Part shown: one piece after another, positions 27,000 through 35,955 of the stretch
How the letters are laid out: each line of letters opens with the position of its first letter
Position numbering within the stretch: position 1 is the first letter of the stretch
Assembly (NCBI GenBank): GCA_050290265.1
Contig: JBNKHI010000003.1
Span: forward strand, 65,479 to 129,478
Length of the DNA: 64,000 bases
Reading direction: 5' to 3'
Origin: JBNKFV01 sp050290265
GTDB lineage: Bacteria > Pseudomonadota > Gammaproteobacteria > Pseudomonadales > Cellvibrionaceae
Position numbers and translations under genes: made by a program
The notes under the pieces: generated by a model
What the model was told of the DNA's origin: nothing
What the model saw: the letters and a program-made list of their open reading frames with translations, nothing else
Database searches by the model: none

Positions 27000-28147
27000 T
27001 CTCTTTGGTCTCGCAATAATAATTGGTTGAGTTGATCCTCTCTGGCAACTTCTATAGCTGCGCCTAATTGTTTTCCTTGAATGCCCTGGTTTAACAATTC
27101 TTTTGCAGATACCTGCTGGCAGACCTTGAAAGCCTTTTCCAGCAAAAGAGTGGTTTGCTGACTGGCTTTTGAATGTTTTTGTCCGGCAAGTGCCGCACAA
27201 GTGCCAAGCCAAAGTGTAAACCTTTCTGTTTTGCGATAGGCATCCAGCTGCTTAAATAATTGAACAAGACTTTTGGCCGTGCAATGAGCTGCATTGTTAA
27301 ATGAATGCCGATGTTCTGCAACTAACAATGCCAGTTCTCGATATTCTTTAGGGGCGCCAAGCCGTTCACACAAGGTAGTAATGGCTGACAAATGGTTGTC
27401 TGTGGCTACGAGTAGATAGGTCATCCCTGCAAAGCGAGTGGGGGGGGATGATGTTAAGTCGCAGCATTGTTTAAAGGCTGCAATGGCCTCACAGAAGTCT
27501 TTTTTAGTCGCTTGTCGAACCAGTTCAGGCATGACTTGCTGCAGAGCTCCGCAGGTATAAAGTGTGAGTAAGAACTCTTCTGGATTTCGTTCTGTTAATG
27601 CGCCTGTCAGCTCTTTCCAGACTCTTTCTGGCACCAAGTGGTCGACTTCACCGGTTGTGACCATTTGCTCCATGAGTGCTTGCGTTTCTTCGGCAATTTC
27701 GAAACCAAGATGATGATACCTTGCTTTAAAACGAGCGATACGTAACACCCGCACGGGGTCTTCACTAAACGCCGGCGATACATGCCGAAGGATGTGTTTT
27801 TCTAGGTCAGTCTGCCCGTTAAAGGGATCAACTAGTTTTCCATCTCTTTCGGCTATAGCATTGATTGTTAAATCTCTGCGGGCAAGGTCTTGCTCAAGGG
27901 TTACGTTAGGGTTGCTATAAAAATCGAATCCGGCGTACCCATGCCCGGTCTTGCGCTCGGTGCGCGCAAGTGCATACTCCTCGCTTGTTGAGGGGTGGAG
28001 AAATACGGGGAAATCTTTGCCTACAGGTTTGTAGCCCCTGTCGATAAGCTCTTGTGCTGTTGCACCAACAACCACCCAATCTTTCTCCTGAAAGGGGTAG
28101 CCTAATAATTTGTCGCGGACTGCGCCGCCAACTAGATAAATGTCCAT
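26993..28147 (-). CDS. cca: CCA-adding tRNA nucleotidyltransferase, HD motif lost
   Basis: Class II nucleotidyltransferase that builds or repairs the CCA end of tRNAs. ATG 28147 gives 384 residues beginning MDIYLVGGAVRDKLLG; the frame upstream has no family resemblance. The catalytic head is intact (KDWVVVGAT, EYALARTERKTGHGYAGFDFY, RRDLTINAIA, EDPVRVLRIARFKARY). The E. coli enzyme has an HD phosphohydrolase domain with HDLGK and HHGH motifs. Here the matching stretch reads RFAGMTYLLVATDNHLSAITTLC, lacking those metal ligands and about 25 residues. Nucleotidyl transfer should work; 2',3'-cyclic phosphodiesterase and phosphatase activities are probably absent. Confidence 0.93.
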   Translation of the reverse strand: MDIYLVGGAVRDKLLGYPFQEKDWVVVGATAQELIDRGYKPVGKDFPVFLHPSTSEEYALARTERKTGHGYAGFDFYSNPNVTLEQDLARRDLTINAIAERDGKLVDPFNGQTDLEKHILRHVSPAFSEDPVRVLRIARFKARYHHLGFEIAEETQALMEQMVTTGEVDHLVPERVWKELTGALTERNPEEFLLTLYTCGALQQVMPELVRQATKKDFCEAIAAFKQCCDLTSSPPTRFAGMTYLLVATDNHLSAITTLCERLGAPKEYRELALLVAEHRHSFNNAAHCTAKSLVQLFKQLDAYRKTERFTLWLGTCAALAGQKHSKASQQTTLLLEKAFKVCQQVSAKELLNQGIQGKQLGAAIEVAREDQLNQLLLRDQREC

Positions 28148-28440
28148 CTTGTCTCTGTTGTACCGATTATAGCGCTTGGATGGTAGTACGGAATAACGGT
28201 ATTCACAATCAGCCTTATGCAAAAGGTGGTTTAACCAGATAAGAGGAAAATCGCGACACGATGAGTTATTGGCACGCGCTGCGAAAACACTCGGCGCAGC
28301 TCGATTCTTGCCTAATCGTGCTTGACCACGGTTGTCTACCTGGTGCAAACTCTCGTTCCGTTTCGACTGCAAGTCAATAATTGCTTCAGGTGTTCATGGT
28401 TGCAGTCGACTAACCAATTTAAATGAGTCTTAAAACAACG
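28148..28440. other. Intergenic region upstream of cca
   Basis: No gene recognised. It holds GCTGCG/CGCAGC (28278-28300) and a perfect 10-bp inverted repeat TCGACTGCAA (28363-28372) / TTGCAGTCGA (28400-28409). The cca promoter on - and the leader promoter on + must lie here, but none is convincing by eye. The minus-strand frame upstream of cca resembles no protein known to me. Confidence 0.4.
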
Positions 28441-28614
28441 TGCATTCCTTTACCTGTTTTTGCCCTAAGTTAGTTGCTGACGTGGTCGCGATGCGTACTG
28501 CGTGGCAGCGCGTGCTGGGTCAACTGCGGCAATCGGGAGTGCATAGGTAAATAACTGAGACATTATTTTCCAAACATCCAGAAAACCGCAGATATTGATC
28601 TGCGGTTTTTTTTT
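28441..28614 (+). promoter_or_regulatory. Candidate riboswitch/attenuator leader of the EamA transporter
   Basis: Nested helices are visible: TTTACCT (28449-28455) with AGGTAAA (28545-28551); AGTTGCTGAC (28472-28481) with GTCAACT (28519-28525), with a 3-base bulge; and CGCG (28487-28490) with CGCG (28509-28512). A strong terminator follows at 28582-28614. CTGCGG at 28524-28529 can pair with CCGCAG at 28586-28591, the left arm of the terminator, and it overlaps the second helix, so the folds are mutually exclusive. The transporter ribosome-binding site begins about 20 bases after the terminator. I recognise no known riboswitch class. It could instead be an independent small RNA. Confidence 0.45.
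28582..28614 (+). terminator. Strong intrinsic terminator directly upstream of the EamA gene
   Basis: AAAACCGCAGAT and ATCTGCGGTTTT form a 12-bp perfect stem with a 4-base loop, running into a tract of nine T. Orientation is +, yet no gene on + precedes it since yajQ, which has its own terminator. This implies a transcript starting in 28148-28560. Confidence 0.93.
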
Positions 28615-28650
28615 GCCCGTGTTTCGGGTTTTTAGCACAAGGAGAGCGGC

Positions 28651-29535
28651 ATGAAGGTGCCTGTTGCCTACGGGGCGGTTGTTCTAATTTGGTCGACAAC
28701 GCCACTGGCTATTCAGTTAAGTAGTGGTGATTTTGGTTTTATCGGCGCGTTAGCATGGCGCATGGCGCTGGGTGTTGTGCTCGCTTATTGCAGTCTTCGC
28801 TGGTTTTCAAAAGGCCTTAATGTAATAACACACTGGCGTTCCTACCTGTTCGGCAGTTTGGGCATGTTTCCTACTATGGGACTAGTGTATTGGGCTGCGC
28901 AGGTTGTTCCTTCGGGCGTTATCTCCATTGTTTTCGCGGCCAACCCTTTTTTAGTCGGAATGTTGAGTTATTGGTTACTGCATCAGGAGCGCTTAACGCC
29001 GTTAAAAATTGTCGGAATGCTATGTGCGTTCGCAGGCTTGATCGTTATATTTTATGATCAGTTACAGGTTGATCCAGGCGCTGGTCAGGGTGTTTTAGTA
29101 TTACTATTGGCGAATGTTATATTTTCGTTAAGCAGTGTAGGTTTGAAACGCTGGGGCAGTGGGGCTTTACCGATGCAGCAAGCTACAGGGTCTATGCTTT
29201 TTGCTCTTCCTGGCATTGTGTTAGCGTGGTTATTATTTGATGGTACGCCACCGCATTGGCATTTGTCCGTGTCATTGGGAGCCATGATTTACTTGGCGGT
29301 AATGGGTTCAGTTGTCGGGTTTGCATTGTATTTTTTCCTGTTGACAGAGCTCTCTGCTACCAGCGTTGCCTTGATTGGTATGATGACGCCCGCACTTGCG
29401 CTTTGTTTGGGAGCGTTGGTTGCTGGTGATGCATTAACGCCCAAGCTGATTGCCGGTACTGCCCTTGTGGTGATTGGTTTATTATTTTATCAAGGGCAGC
29501 TGCGTAGCTTACTGAAACGAAATCTGGATGCCTGA
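28651..29535 (+). CDS. EamA/DMT-superfamily transporter
   Basis: Inner-membrane protein of 294 residues with ten hydrophobic segments in two EamA repeats (about 1-135 and 145-287), the build of drug/metabolite transporters that export or take up amino acids, nucleosides or other small molecules. Typical features are WSTTPLAIQLSS in the first segment and LTPLKIVGMLCAFAGLIVIF closing the first repeat. AAGGAGAG precedes ATG 28651. Substrate cannot be read from sequence. It stands alone behind a terminator-bearing leader that probably controls it. Confidence 0.88.
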   Translation: MKVPVAYGAVVLIWSTTPLAIQLSSGDFGFIGALAWRMALGVVLAYCSLRWFSKGLNVITHWRSYLFGSLGMFPTMGLVYWAAQVVPSGVISIVFAANPFLVGMLSYWLLHQERLTPLKIVGMLCAFAGLIVIFYDQLQVDPGAGQGVLVLLLANVIFSLSSVGLKRWGSGALPMQQATGSMLFALPGIVLAWLLFDGTPPHWHLSVSLGAMIYLAVMGSVVGFALYFFLLTELSATSVALIGMMTPALALCLGALVAGDALTPKLIAGTALVVIGLLFYQGQLRSLLKRNLDA

Positions 29536-29576
29536 TAGTAGTACTTTGCTAGCGTTATGCAAAAACCAAAGATGGG

Positions 29577-31202
29577 TTAATAGCTTATCGGTTGTTGCAT
29601 TTCGGTCGTTTCTGGTTCCGCTAGCGGAGGGCAGCGATAGCTTTGGGTAATCTGATCGTTTTGAACAGAATGCAGGTGCACATCAAAGCCCCATAGTCGA
29701 TGCAAGTGCTTGAGGACTTCATCGGTGCCTTCGCCGAGAGGTTTGCGTTGATGCTGTATGTGATGCAGCGTTAACGACCTGTCCCCTCTAATGTCGACAT
29801 TGACTATCTGGATATTAGGTTCTCTATTGCCCAGGTTATAAATTCCGGCGAGTGACTCGCGGATACGCTGGTACCCAAGGTCGTCATGAATGGCCGTTAC
29901 TTCGATATATTGTTCTGTGTCGTCATCCTTAATCGCAAATAGCTTAAGATCGCGAATAACTTTGGGAGATAAAAACTGTAGTATAAAACTCTCGTCTTTA
30001 AAATTGCGCATGGCAAAATCAAGCGTTTCTACCCAGTCACTTCCGGCGATATCGGGAAACCATTGTCTGTCTTCAGTGGTTGGGTTTTCACAGATGCGAC
30101 GGATATCTGACATCATGCTAAAGCCTAGTGTATAAGGGTTGATACCGTTGTAATACTTGCTGTTAAAGGGTGGTTGGTAGATCACTGCTGTATGAGACTG
30201 AAGAAATTCGAGCATAAAACCGTCGGTCACTTTACCTCGCTTGTGTAAAGTATTGAGTATGGTGTAATGCCAGAACGTTGCCCAGCCTTCATTCATCACC
30301 TGAGTTTGTCTTTGTGGGTAAAAATACTGTGCGATTTTACGGACAATCCGTACGACTTCTCTTTGCCAAGGTTCTAAAAGTGGTGCGTTTTTTTCAATGA
30401 AATAGAGTAGATTTTCTTGCGGTTCTGTTGGAAAGCTGGGGTAAATACCGGGATTCTTCTCACTGCCCTGGGTCGGGATAGTACGCCACAAATCGTTGAC
30501 TTGTTTTTGCAGGTGCTCTTCGCGCTCTTTTTGTAATTCCATCTCCCGCTCTGCGGAAATCGGGTAGGGCCTTTTGTATCGATCAACGCCATAATTCATT
30601 AAGGCGTGGCAAGAATCTATTGTCGCTTCAACTTCGTCAATTCCATAGCGCTCTTCACATTTAGCAATATAGTTTTTGGCGAAGACGAGATAGTCGATAA
30701 TGGAGTCGGCATCGGTCCAAGTGCGAAACAGATAATTTCCTTTAAAAAAAGAATTGTGACCATAGCACGCGTGAGCAATAACGAGTGCTTGCATAGTCAT
30801 TGTATTTTCTTCCATTAAATAGGCTATGCAGGGATTGCTGTTAATCACTATTTCGTAGGCTAAACCCATTTGTCCGCGGCTATACGAACGTTCAACATTC
30901 AGAAATTGTTTGCCGTAGGACCAGTGATGGTAGCCTAATGGCATACCAACAGATGCATAGGCATCCATCATTTGTTCTGAACTTATGACTTCAATCTGAT
31001 TTGGATAGGTATCTAACTTGTACTCTTGAGCGATGGCTGCAATTTCTTTGTCATAGGTTTCAATAAGCTCAAAAGTCCACTCGGATGTCGTTGAAATAGG
31101 GTTGCCGTGATTTTGTAGCATGGCGCTGTCTCCGGTACTCTCTGCGGTACTGTCTGTGGCTTCTCTAGTCGAACTGACGTTGTTACCGGCGCTTTTATTC
31201 AT
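29577..31202 (-). CDS. SpoVR family protein
   Basis: Protein of 541 residues with the SpoVR core from about 40 onward: DTYPNQIEVISSEQMMDAYASVGMP, HWSYGKQF, IAHACYGHNSFFKGNYLF, MNEGWATFWHY, NPYTLGFSMM and the C-terminal DIRGDRSLTLHHIQHQRKPL. The name comes from a Bacillus spore cortex gene; in proteobacteria the function is unclear but tied to stationary phase. The first ~30 residues are low-complexity and an internal ATG (MLQNHGN) is an alternative start. It overlaps yeaH by 4 bases (ATGA) and ends the prkA-yeaH-spoVR operon. Confidence 0.93.
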   Translation of the reverse strand: MNKSAGNNVSSTREATDSTAESTGDSAMLQNHGNPISTTSEWTFELIETYDKEIAAIAQEYKLDTYPNQIEVISSEQMMDAYASVGMPLGYHHWSYGKQFLNVERSYSRGQMGLAYEIVINSNPCIAYLMEENTMTMQALVIAHACYGHNSFFKGNYLFRTWTDADSIIDYLVFAKNYIAKCEERYGIDEVEATIDSCHALMNYGVDRYKRPYPISAEREMELQKEREEHLQKQVNDLWRTIPTQGSEKNPGIYPSFPTEPQENLLYFIEKNAPLLEPWQREVVRIVRKIAQYFYPQRQTQVMNEGWATFWHYTILNTLHKRGKVTDGFMLEFLQSHTAVIYQPPFNSKYYNGINPYTLGFSMMSDIRRICENPTTEDRQWFPDIAGSDWVETLDFAMRNFKDESFILQFLSPKVIRDLKLFAIKDDDTEQYIEVTAIHDDLGYQRIRESLAGIYNLGNREPNIQIVNVDIRGDRSLTLHHIQHQRKPLGEGTDEVLKHLHRLWGFDVHLHSVQNDQITQSYRCPPLAEPETTEMQQPISY

Positions 31203-32479
31203 GCGGTTCGCTTATGAAAAAGTTGTCGAAAAACCGGGTATATATCTCCGGCATCGATTATTTGCTGCATGGCAAATGTTTCAGGAAACGCTTCTGTTAC
31301 CGTTTCGTATTCTTCCCACAGAGCCTGATGTTGGCGTGGGGTTATTTCAATGTAAGAGTAAAATTGCAAAAGTGGCATGATTTCATTAATTAATATCTTT
31401 GAGCATGTGGTTGAATCGTCATTCCAGTTGTCGCCGTCCGATGCTTGTGCCCCGTAGATATTCCATTCTGAGGCTGGATAGCGATCTTTTAAAATTTGGC
31501 TCATGAGTGTCAATGCACTTGAAACAATTGTGCCGCCAGTTTCCCGTGAATAAAAAAATTCTTCTTCGTCAACTTCTTTAGCGCTGGTGTGGTGGCGAAT
31601 AAACACGACTTCAGTACGTTCATAGTTGCGTTGTAGAAACAGATACAAAAGAATAAAAAAGCGTTTCGCCATATCCTTAGTTGCTTGATTCATGGAACCT
31701 GATACGTCCATTAAACAGAACATGACTGCTTTACTGCGAGGTAGTGGTTGTTTAACGTGTAGATTGTATTTGAGGTCAAAATCATCAAGCCAAGGTACAC
31801 GTTTAATTTTGGCATGAAGTTTGGCTATTTCTTCTTCAAGGCTCTCGATTTTCTGATGGTCCCTTAAAATCGGTTCTACCGCCATAAGTGTGGCGAGGGT
31901 GTCTTCGAGTTGTTTGATCTTGCGACGCTTTCCCGCTGTCAGTGCAATGCGCCTGGCATTTGCTGAGCGCAGGCTGCGAACAATATTGACCCTGCCAGGA
32001 TTGCCTTCATTCGTTATCCCAGCGCGACGAAGCTTAAATTCTTCATCTCCTGCCAACTGACGCTTAACGAGATTAGGTAGTTCGAGATCTTCAAACATGA
32101 AGTCCAGAAACTCTTCCTGAGTAATTTGAAAAACGAACTCATCCATGCCTTCGCCACTATCACTGGCGTTATCTCCACTTCCACTGCCACCGCCTCCACC
32201 GCCGGGTGGACGTGGGATTTTGTCACCTTGGCCGAATTCTTCATTACCGGGAAGCACATTGTCCATTACACCACCTTTGCCATGGTGGAATGCCGGTTCT
32301 GAGATGTCTCGCGTTGGAATGCTGATCTGTTCACCTTTTTCGATGTCGGTGATTGATCGGCGGGTTACTGCTTCTGAAACTGCTTTCTTGATATGTTTGC
32401 GATAGCGACGCAAAAAACGCTGGCGATTTACCGTGCTTTTGTTTTTTGCGTTCAGTCGTCTATCTACAATGTAGCTCAT
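31199..32479 (-). CDS. yeaH: YeaH/YhbH family protein (DUF444, VWA-like)
   Basis: ATG 32479 (MSYIVDRRLNAKNKS) matches the YeaH N-terminus and gives 426 residues; the frame extends 12 bases further but without reason. The N-terminal half contains SITDIEKGEQISIPTRDISEP and a glycine-rich stretch. The C-terminal half is a von Willebrand A-type fold with the MIDAS motif DVSGSM in FCLMDVSGSMNQATKDMAKRF, then IRHHTSAKEVDEEEFFYSRETGGTIVSSAL. In E. coli yeaH is co-transcribed with the kinase gene yeaG and induced by starvation. Likely an accessory to PrkA. Confidence 0.95.
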   Translation of the reverse strand: MSYIVDRRLNAKNKSTVNRQRFLRRYRKHIKKAVSEAVTRRSITDIEKGEQISIPTRDISEPAFHHGKGGVMDNVLPGNEEFGQGDKIPRPPGGGGGGSGSGDNASDSGEGMDEFVFQITQEEFLDFMFEDLELPNLVKRQLAGDEEFKLRRAGITNEGNPGRVNIVRSLRSANARRIALTAGKRRKIKQLEDTLATLMAVEPILRDHQKIESLEEEIAKLHAKIKRVPWLDDFDLKYNLHVKQPLPRSKAVMFCLMDVSGSMNQATKDMAKRFFILLYLFLQRNYERTEVVFIRHHTSAKEVDEEEFFYSRETGGTIVSSALTLMSQILKDRYPASEWNIYGAQASDGDNWNDDSTTCSKILINEIMPLLQFYSYIEITPRQHQALWEEYETVTEAFPETFAMQQIIDAGDIYPVFRQLFHKRTA

Positions 32480-32506
32480 AGGTATCCCCAATTGAATGAA
32501 TTATGG

Positions 32507-34429
32507 CTACTGAGATTTCCTGACCCGTAAGTACCATTCAGATAATAGTCTGACTTGTTTTTCGGTGTAACCGCGAGTCACCATTCTATGGACAAAGTCT
32601 TCGTGTTTTTTCTGATCGTCACCTGATGCTTTTGCGTTAAACGAAATAACTGGCAATAGATCTTCCGTGTTTGAGAACATTTTCTTTTCTATAACGGTGC
32701 GTAGTTTTTCGTAACTGTTCCAAGCGGGGTTGAAACCATTGTTATTGGCTCTTGCACGCAGTACGAAGTTAACCACTTCATTGCGGAAGTCTTTTGGATT
32801 ACTGATTCCTGCCGGCTTTTCTATTTTCTCCAGCTCTTCATTCAGTGATCCCCGGTCAAAGATCTCACCAGTTTCAGGATCTCTATACTCCTGATCTTGA
32901 ATCCAGAAGTCAGCGTAAGTGACATATCGATCAAAAATGTTTTGACCATACTCTGTGTATGATTCCAGGTACGCTGTTTGAATTTCCTTGCCGATAAATT
33001 CGACGTAGCGCGGGGCTATGAATTCTTTTAGGAACGAAAGGTATCGATCTTGTAGCTCAGGTCTGAATTGCTGTTGGCTTATTTGCTGTTCGAGAACATA
33101 CATAAGATGAACAGGGTTTGCCGCAACTTCTGTAGGGTCGAAATTAAAGACTTTGGAAAGAATTTTAAATGCAAATCGGGTAGATAGCCCATTCATACCT
33201 TCGTCAACGCCAGCTGCATCTTTATATTCTTGTAAAGATTTGGCTTTTGGATCAGTGTCCTTAAGGTTTTCGCCGTCGTATATCCGCATTTTGGAATAGA
33301 TGTTAGAGTTTTCAGGTTCTTTAATGCGCGACAGGATTGAAAACTGGGCCAACATGTTTAGTGTGTCTGGAGCACAGTGTGCACTCGCCAACGAGCTGTT
33401 TTCCAAAAGCTTTTTGTATATGTTGACTTCTTCGGAAACACGCAGGCAATAGGGCACTTTGACGATGTATACCCGGTCAATAAATGCTTCGTTGTTTTTA
33501 TTGTTTTTAAATGTTTGCCACTCCGATTCATTTGAGTGCGCGAGCACGATGCCATCAAACGGTATCGCTCCTAAACCCTCTGTACTATTGTAGTTACCTT
33601 CTTGTGTGGCGGTAAGGAGGGGGTGTAGCACCTTGATGGGTGCTTTGAACATTTCCACAAACTCCATTAAACCCTGGTTCGCATGGCACAGGCCACCCGA
33701 AAAGCTATAGGCATCTGGATCATTTTGCGGAAAGTCTTCCAGTTTGCGAATATCTACCTTGCCCACAAGTGATGAAATGTCCTGATTGTTTTCATCCCCA
33801 GGCTCGGTTTTTGATATAGCAATCTGGTCAAGAATAGAGGGATACATTTTGACGACGCGAAACTTACTGATGTCGCCATTGTATTCGTGTAGGCGCTTGA
33901 CTGTCCAAGGCGACATGATGGATTTTACATAGCGTTTGGGAATGCCGTAGTCTTCCTCAAGGATTTGGGCATCTTCATCAGGATCAAAGAGTGACAAAGG
34001 TGATTCAAAAACAGGTGAACCCTTGATGGCGTATATTGGCATTTTTTCCATGAGCGCTTTTAACTCTTCCGCCAAGGAAGATTTACCACCACCTACTGGA
34101 CCCAGTAGGTAAAGAATTTGTTTCTTTTCTTCGAGCCCTTGCGCGGCGTGTTTGAAGAATGAAACGATTTGCTCAATACATTCTTCCATGCCATAAAAGT
34201 CGGCAAACGCTTTGTAACGTTTGATGATTTTATTTGAAAAAATTCGGCTTAGGCGTGGGTCTCTAGAAGTGTCTACAAATTCGGGCTCGCCGATGGCCTT
34301 GAGCATGCGTTCTGCGGCGCTAGCGTAAACAGTAGGGTCTTCTTTGCAAAGTTCCAAGTATTCTTGAATACTCAGTTCTTCTTCTTTGGTTTTTTCGTAG
34401 CGATCTTGGTAATGACTGAAAATACTCAT
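32507..34429 (-). CDS. yeaG: PrkA/YeaG family AAA+ serine protein kinase
   Basis: Protein of 640 residues. N-terminal AAA+ PrkA domain with Walker A LGPVGGGKSSLAEEL at about 109-123 and FDGIVLAHSNESEW; the C-terminal PrkA domain (DRYVTYADFWIQDQEYRDPETGEIFDRGSLNEELEKIEKPAGI) resembles cAMP-dependent kinases. The E. coli homologue YeaG is a Ser/Thr kinase involved in nitrogen starvation and stationary-phase survival; some family members are now proposed to act as AAA+ proteases. AGGAG precedes ATG 34429. It heads the three-gene operon. Confidence 0.96.
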   Translation of the reverse strand: MSIFSHYQDRYEKTKEEELSIQEYLELCKEDPTVYASAAERMLKAIGEPEFVDTSRDPRLSRIFSNKIIKRYKAFADFYGMEECIEQIVSFFKHAAQGLEEKKQILYLLGPVGGGKSSLAEELKALMEKMPIYAIKGSPVFESPLSLFDPDEDAQILEEDYGIPKRYVKSIMSPWTVKRLHEYNGDISKFRVVKMYPSILDQIAISKTEPGDENNQDISSLVGKVDIRKLEDFPQNDPDAYSFSGGLCHANQGLMEFVEMFKAPIKVLHPLLTATQEGNYNSTEGLGAIPFDGIVLAHSNESEWQTFKNNKNNEAFIDRVYIVKVPYCLRVSEEVNIYKKLLENSSLASAHCAPDTLNMLAQFSILSRIKEPENSNIYSKMRIYDGENLKDTDPKAKSLQEYKDAAGVDEGMNGLSTRFAFKILSKVFNFDPTEVAANPVHLMYVLEQQISQQQFRPELQDRYLSFLKEFIAPRYVEFIGKEIQTAYLESYTEYGQNIFDRYVTYADFWIQDQEYRDPETGEIFDRGSLNEELEKIEKPAGISNPKDFRNEVVNFVLRARANNNGFNPAWNSYEKLRTVIEKKMFSNTEDLLPVISFNAKASGDDQKKHEDFVHRMVTRGYTEKQVRLLSEWYLRVRKSQ

Positions 34430-34499
34430 TCGTGTCTCCTATTTCTGCCACTGCCGATATAGCCGGTTTTGGGAAGAGGTTGGTTGGTCTCGAATAAAA

Positions 34500-34560
34500 T
34501 TCTCTCTCTTAGATACTAAAAAGCATAGTGCAAAAATAGTATAAAAGAGCTTTCTTTTTC
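34500..34560 (-). promoter_or_regulatory. Candidate stationary-phase promoter of the prkA operon
   Basis: Reading the minus strand, CTATGCTT (plus positions 34521-34528) resembles the sigma-S extended -10 CTATACTT, and TATACT (34539-34544) is a second possible -10. Both lie 90-115 bases before prkA. No clear -35 is seen, which is common for sigma-S promoters. The E. coli yeaGH operon is sigma-S dependent. Confidence 0.35.
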
Positions 34561-34791
34561 GCGAACTACTTTTAAAAAAACGTCAAATTTTTCTTACCTA
34601 CTTGTGACCTTACCTTTGACGCAATGTGTATGCCAATAGTTTCACTGTTTTTAACAAAAAGTTTGTCGAGTAGTGTTTTGCTGAAAACGGCTGGAAAGCT
34701 TTAAGTATTGGCCGCTTATGTCATAATCGCCGTCAATTCTAATCGAGCCTTGCCGATCTACCTGGCAAATACGTAATCTGGGGAATAGTGG
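34561..34791. other. Remainder of the prkA-galE divergent region
   Basis: AT-rich non-coding DNA. A CATAAT at about 34720-34725 is a possible galE -10, without a good -35. No open frame or repeat was recognised. Confidence 0.3.
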
Positions 34792-35868
34792 ATGACTGAT
34801 AGTGATCTTACTGCAGGATCGCAGCCTGTGGTAAAAAAAGAAATACGCGGGACTATTTTGGTGACAGGCGGTGCGGGCTATATCGGTAGTCACACGTGCG
34901 TTGAACTGCAAAATGCGAGCTTCCAGATTGTGGTTGTGGATAATTTTTCTAACAGCAGTCGAGAGTCATTGTCACGGGTTGAAAAAATTACCGGTAAGCA
35001 GATACCTTTCTATCCCGTTGATATTCGGGATCGTGAAGGGCTGCAGCAGGTGTTTACCAAGCATAATATTCTGGGTGTGATTCATTTTGCGGGGTTAAAA
35101 GCCGTGGGCGAGTCTAACCAGATCCCTTTGGCTTATTACGACAATAACGTGACTGGGACATTGGTTCTCGCCCAGGTTATGGCTGAAAACGGTGTTAACC
35201 GTATGATTTTCAGTTCTTCTGCAACGGTCTATGGTGACCCAGCCAGCGTGCCCATCACAGAGAGTTTCCCGACTTCAGCTACCAATCCCTATGGGCGCAG
35301 TAAGTTAATGGTTGAAGAGATTTTTCGCGATTTCTGTGCCGCGCCAGCTAATGATTGGCGAGTCGCGTTACTGCGTTATTTTAACCCCGTCGGCGCACAT
35401 AAAAGCGGCACCATTGGCGAGGATCCGAAAGGGATTCCGAATAACCTTTTGCCCTATGTGGCACAAGTGGCAGTGGGCAAGTTGCCCAAGCTGAATGTGT
35501 TTGGGGCTGATTACCCAACTGTCGATGGTACGGGTGTGCGGGACTACATTCATGTTGTAGATCTAGCGAAAGCACATGTGCAAGCACTTACTTACCTGTT
35601 GGGTGCTGAGCGTGGCTGCTATACCTATAACTTAGGTACGGGAGAGGGATATAGTGTTCTGGAGATCGTCAGAGCTTTTGAGGCAGCATCGGGAGCAGCG
35701 GTGGCCTACGAGATTGCGCCAAGGAGACCCGGAGACATTGCGGAGTGCTATGCCGATGCGTCGCTAGCCGCCAACGACTTGAACTGGAAGGCTGAGCACT
35801 CGTTGTCAGAGATGATGGAGGATGCGTGGCGGTGGCAGTCCTCGAATCCTAACGGCTATGCTAAGTAG
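34792..35868 (+). CDS. galE: UDP-glucose 4-epimerase
   Basis: Cytoplasmic extended-SDR epimerase interconverting UDP-glucose and UDP-galactose, feeding LPS and exopolysaccharide synthesis. The protein has 358 residues; a tail of about 20 residues precedes the NAD-binding TGGAGYIGSHTC. Catalytic Ser and Tyr-Lys are in FSSSATVYGDP and NPYGRSKLMVEEI; RYFNPVGAHKSGTIGEDPKGIPNNLLPYVAQVAVG is the GalE signature. GGGG precedes ATG 34792. UDP-GlcNAc 4-epimerase activity cannot be excluded. Confidence 0.95.
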   Translation: MTDSDLTAGSQPVVKKEIRGTILVTGGAGYIGSHTCVELQNASFQIVVVDNFSNSSRESLSRVEKITGKQIPFYPVDIRDREGLQQVFTKHNILGVIHFAGLKAVGESNQIPLAYYDNNVTGTLVLAQVMAENGVNRMIFSSSATVYGDPASVPITESFPTSATNPYGRSKLMVEEIFRDFCAAPANDWRVALLRYFNPVGAHKSGTIGEDPKGIPNNLLPYVAQVAVGKLPKLNVFGADYPTVDGTGVRDYIHVVDLAKAHVQALTYLLGAERGCYTYNLGTGEGYSVLEIVRAFEAASGAAVAYEIAPRRPGDIAECYADASLAANDLNWKAEHSLSEMMEDAWRWQSSNPNGYAK

Positions 35869-35955
35869 TTTGTGGGTGCTTACTATCAATTTTTGATCGA
35901 TAAAAAGGCAGGCTTGAGGTTTCAAGTCTGCCCCCACATTGTTTTAATGGATGGG

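Noticed and set aside
27000..27212. 71-codon N-terminal extension of the pteridine reductase
   Set aside because: Overlaps cca in another frame; ATG 26999 gives the normal SDR start and a classical stop-start overlap.
28148..28372. 75-codon N-terminal extension of cca
   Set aside because: The family start MDIYLVGGAVRD lies at 28147 and the extension has no similarity to Cca proteins.
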